23,259 nucleotides of DNA from Bacteroidota bacterium (GTDB taxonomy: Bacteria; Bacteroidota; Bacteroidia; CAMBQF01): positions 1 to 23,259 of the forward strand of contig JAIXUZ010000263.1 of the NCBI GenBank assembly GCA_027483285.1. Direction: 5' to 3'. The notes under the pieces were generated by a model, which saw only the letters and a program-made list of their open reading frames with translations, searched no databases and was not told the origin of the DNA. How positions within the stretch are numbered: position 1 is the stretch's first letter; every line of letters starts with the position of its first letter. The position numbers and the translations under genes were made by a program. Shown one piece after another: positions 21,859 through 23,259 of this stretch.

Positions 21859-23259
21859 TTAAACCATTTTCACCAGCAAGGTATCCGCTTCTATAAACTG
21901 TTTGTCGGCTACGTAAATTTCTTCTACTGTGCCGTCTTCAAAGGCTTCAATGGTGTTCTCCATTTTCATAGATACCATTATCAGTAGCTTATCGCCTTTG
22001 CTAACTTTTTGGCCGGGCTCTACGAGTACTTTCAGTACCTCTCCGGGCATAGGGGCTTTGTAACCACCTGCTACTTCTTCGTCTTCGCCATCGGCAAAGC
22101 GGGCAATGCGTTTCAGGCGGACATCGCCCAGTTGTTTATTGTGGATAAACAAATCGGTTTCGGTACCATACAGCACAAACTTTAATCGGCGGTTTCCAAT
22201 AAGGCATACAATCTCATCACCACCCATTTCCAGCATAGATGCTTCGTATAACCTCTCCCCTATTTGTATGTTAAAACTGCCGTGCTTATAAGTATATTCT
22301 ACTTTGTAACTTTCACCTGCAACGGCAAACTCTGCAAACTGCGCCATATACGGGTTACTCCTCCAACCCGATGGTACTTCGGCCAGCAACTCACGCTGCT
22401 GCTCGCGGGCGGCCCAGTCGGCAAGGGTGCCAGCTATCAGGCTAAAATCTATCGTTTCCGCCGCAATAGTATTATCGTAGGTAAAGTTCTTATCTAAAAA
22501 GTGGGTATCAAAATTGCCCGCCTTAAAGTCATCGTTCGCTAATATCTTCTTTAAGAAATCAACGTTTGTTGTTAACCCCAACAGTGCAGTATCGCCCAAG
22601 GCATTTTGCATCCGTTGGATAGACTGTGCGCGGTTCTCGCCCCAGGTAATTACCTTGGCAATCATAGGGTCGTAGTAAATATCAATTACGCTGCCGCTTT
22701 GTATACCTCCATCAACCCGCACACCTTCTTCAAATGGTGGCTGCCAAACCCCTATTTTACCCGATACAGGAAGGAAATTATTAGCAGGGTCTTCAGCATA
22801 TATGCGGCATTCAAGCGCATGACCTAACTGTTTAACATCTTCTTGTTTTACTGAAAGTGGCGCACCAAAAGCAACCTCAATCTGTAGCTTCACCAAATCA
22901 AGGCCGGTTACCATTTCGGTAACGGGGTGTTCTACCTGCAGGCGGGTGTTTACCTCTAAAAAGTAGAAGCTGCCATCGGGCGCAACAATAAACTCTACCG
23001 TGCCCGCATTATTATATTTAACTGCTTCGGCAGCATTAACAGCAGCCTTGGCCATTTCAGCGCGTAGCTCGGGTGTTAATACCGGCGATGGGCTTTCTTC
23101 AAATATCTTCTGGTAGCGACGCTGTATCGAGCATTCCCGCTCAAACAAGTGGATGTAATTACCGTGGTTGTCACCAAAAATCTGGAACTCCACATGGCGT
23201 GCCGAATCGAAGTATTTTTCAATCAGCATGGTAGCATCGCCAAATGCCGATGCCGATTC
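21859..23259 (-). CDS. Biotin carboxylase / biotin carrier fusion (acyl-CoA carboxylase alpha subunit), partial
   Basis: The last 466 residues of a longer protein whose N-terminus lies beyond the window edge (the frame is open to 23259). Visible are the biotin carboxylase core, with ECSIQRRYQKIFEESPSPVL, GTVEFIV and EVNTRLQVEHPVTE, the carboxylase C-terminal domain (DIYYDPMIAKVITWG), a linker domain, and a C-terminal biotinyl domain. In the biotinyl domain, VSMKMEN carries the biotinylated Lys (codon at 21964-21966), followed by DGTVEEIYVADKQF. It carboxylates biotin with bicarbonate and ATP for an acyl-CoA transferase subunit encoded elsewhere. The class (acetyl-, propionyl- or methylcrotonyl-CoA) cannot be settled from this fragment. 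The gene's 3' end is duplicated at 18561-18617. Confidence 0.93.
   Translation of the reverse strand, partial: ESASAFGDATMLIEKYFDSARHVEFQIFGDNHGNYIHLFERECSIQRRYQKIFEESPSPVLTPELRAEMAKAAVNAAEAVKYNNAGTVEFIVAPDGSFYFLEVNTRLQVEHPVTEMVTGLDLVKLQIEVAFGAPLSVKQEDVKQLGHALECRIYAEDPANNFLPVSGKIGVWQPPFEEGVRVDGGIQSGSVIDIYYDPMIAKVITWGENRAQSIQRMQNALGDTALLGLTTNVDFLKKILANDDFKAGNFDTHFLDKNFTYDNTIAAETIDFSLIAGTLADWAAREQQRELLAEVPSGWRSNPYMAQFAEFAVAGESYKVEYTYKHGSFNIQIGERLYEASMLEMGGDEIVCLIGNRRLKFVLYGTETDLFIHNKQLGDVRLKRIARFADGEDEEVAGGYKAPMPGEVLKVLVEPGQKVSKGDKLLIMVSMKMENTIEAFEDGTVEEIYVADKQFIEADTLLVKMV
21866..21900. repeat. Direct repeat copy B (3' end of the carboxylase gene)
   Basis: Matches 18568-18602 at 31 of 35 bases in the same orientation. 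It is the functional 3' end of the carboxylase gene and marks the other side of the AT-rich cassette. Confidence 0.8.

Overview
The window looks like chromosomal DNA from a member of the Bacteroidota. Three things support this. A 1785-residue surface protein ends in a type IX secretion (T9SS type A) sorting domain. The start regions of many genes carry the Bacteroidota -7 box TAnnTTTG instead of a Shine-Dalgarno site. ClpX, ProS, SixA, Ppk1 and a fused biotin carboxylase/carrier protein all have the sequence style of that phylum. Genus cannot be fixed from the sequence. No rRNA, tRNA, CRISPR array, integrase or transposase was seen.

Layout. 0-7.4 kb, mostly plus strand: housekeeping genes mixed with small envelope proteins. 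These are a glycine-rich membrane protein (minus strand), a saccharopine-dehydrogenase-like oxidoreductase coupled to a secreted protein, clpX, a secreted 143-residue protein, an AT-rich ORFan, an archaeal-type proS, and a lipoprotein. Several gaps here are built of 7-nt-periodic simple repeats, and the 302-nt gap before clpX also holds a CACAAAG-type inverted repeat. 7.4-15.5 kb, mainly minus strand: a 61-residue small protein (plus), a thioredoxin-fold protein, a PagL-like lipid A deacylase, and the large T9SS adhesin-like protein preceded by a small secreted coiled-coil protein. A strong terminator separates the last two blocks. 15.8-18.5 kb, plus strand: sixA and ppk1 (phosphohistidine phosphatase and polyphosphate kinase).

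18.6-21.85 kb, minus strand, is the most interesting part. It is a visibly AT-rich cassette. It runs from a LytS-type histidine kinase and a LytTR response regulator (1-nt gap), through an intergenic region with three direct repeats spaced exactly 21 bp, to a compact operon. The operon encodes a Fe(II)/2-oxoglutarate dioxygenase, a GRDP-like protein with a C-terminal CX3CX3CX3C tail, a small DUF4258-like protein and a 25-residue Ser/Gly/Lys-rich peptide. The repeats sit just upstream of a -7 box that lacks a -33 box, as expected for an activator-dependent promoter. My working model is a two-component system controlling a small peptide-plus-oxygenase operon. It could be RiPP-like, signalling or stress-related; the chemistry is not established.

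The cassette lies between the intact 3' end of a biotin carboxylase/BCCP gene (21.86-23.26 kb, running off the window) and a second, diverged copy of that 3' end (18 codons including the stop) stranded next to ppk1. This suggests the cassette entered at the 3' end of the carboxylase gene, brought a replacement 3' end with it, and displaced the original one.
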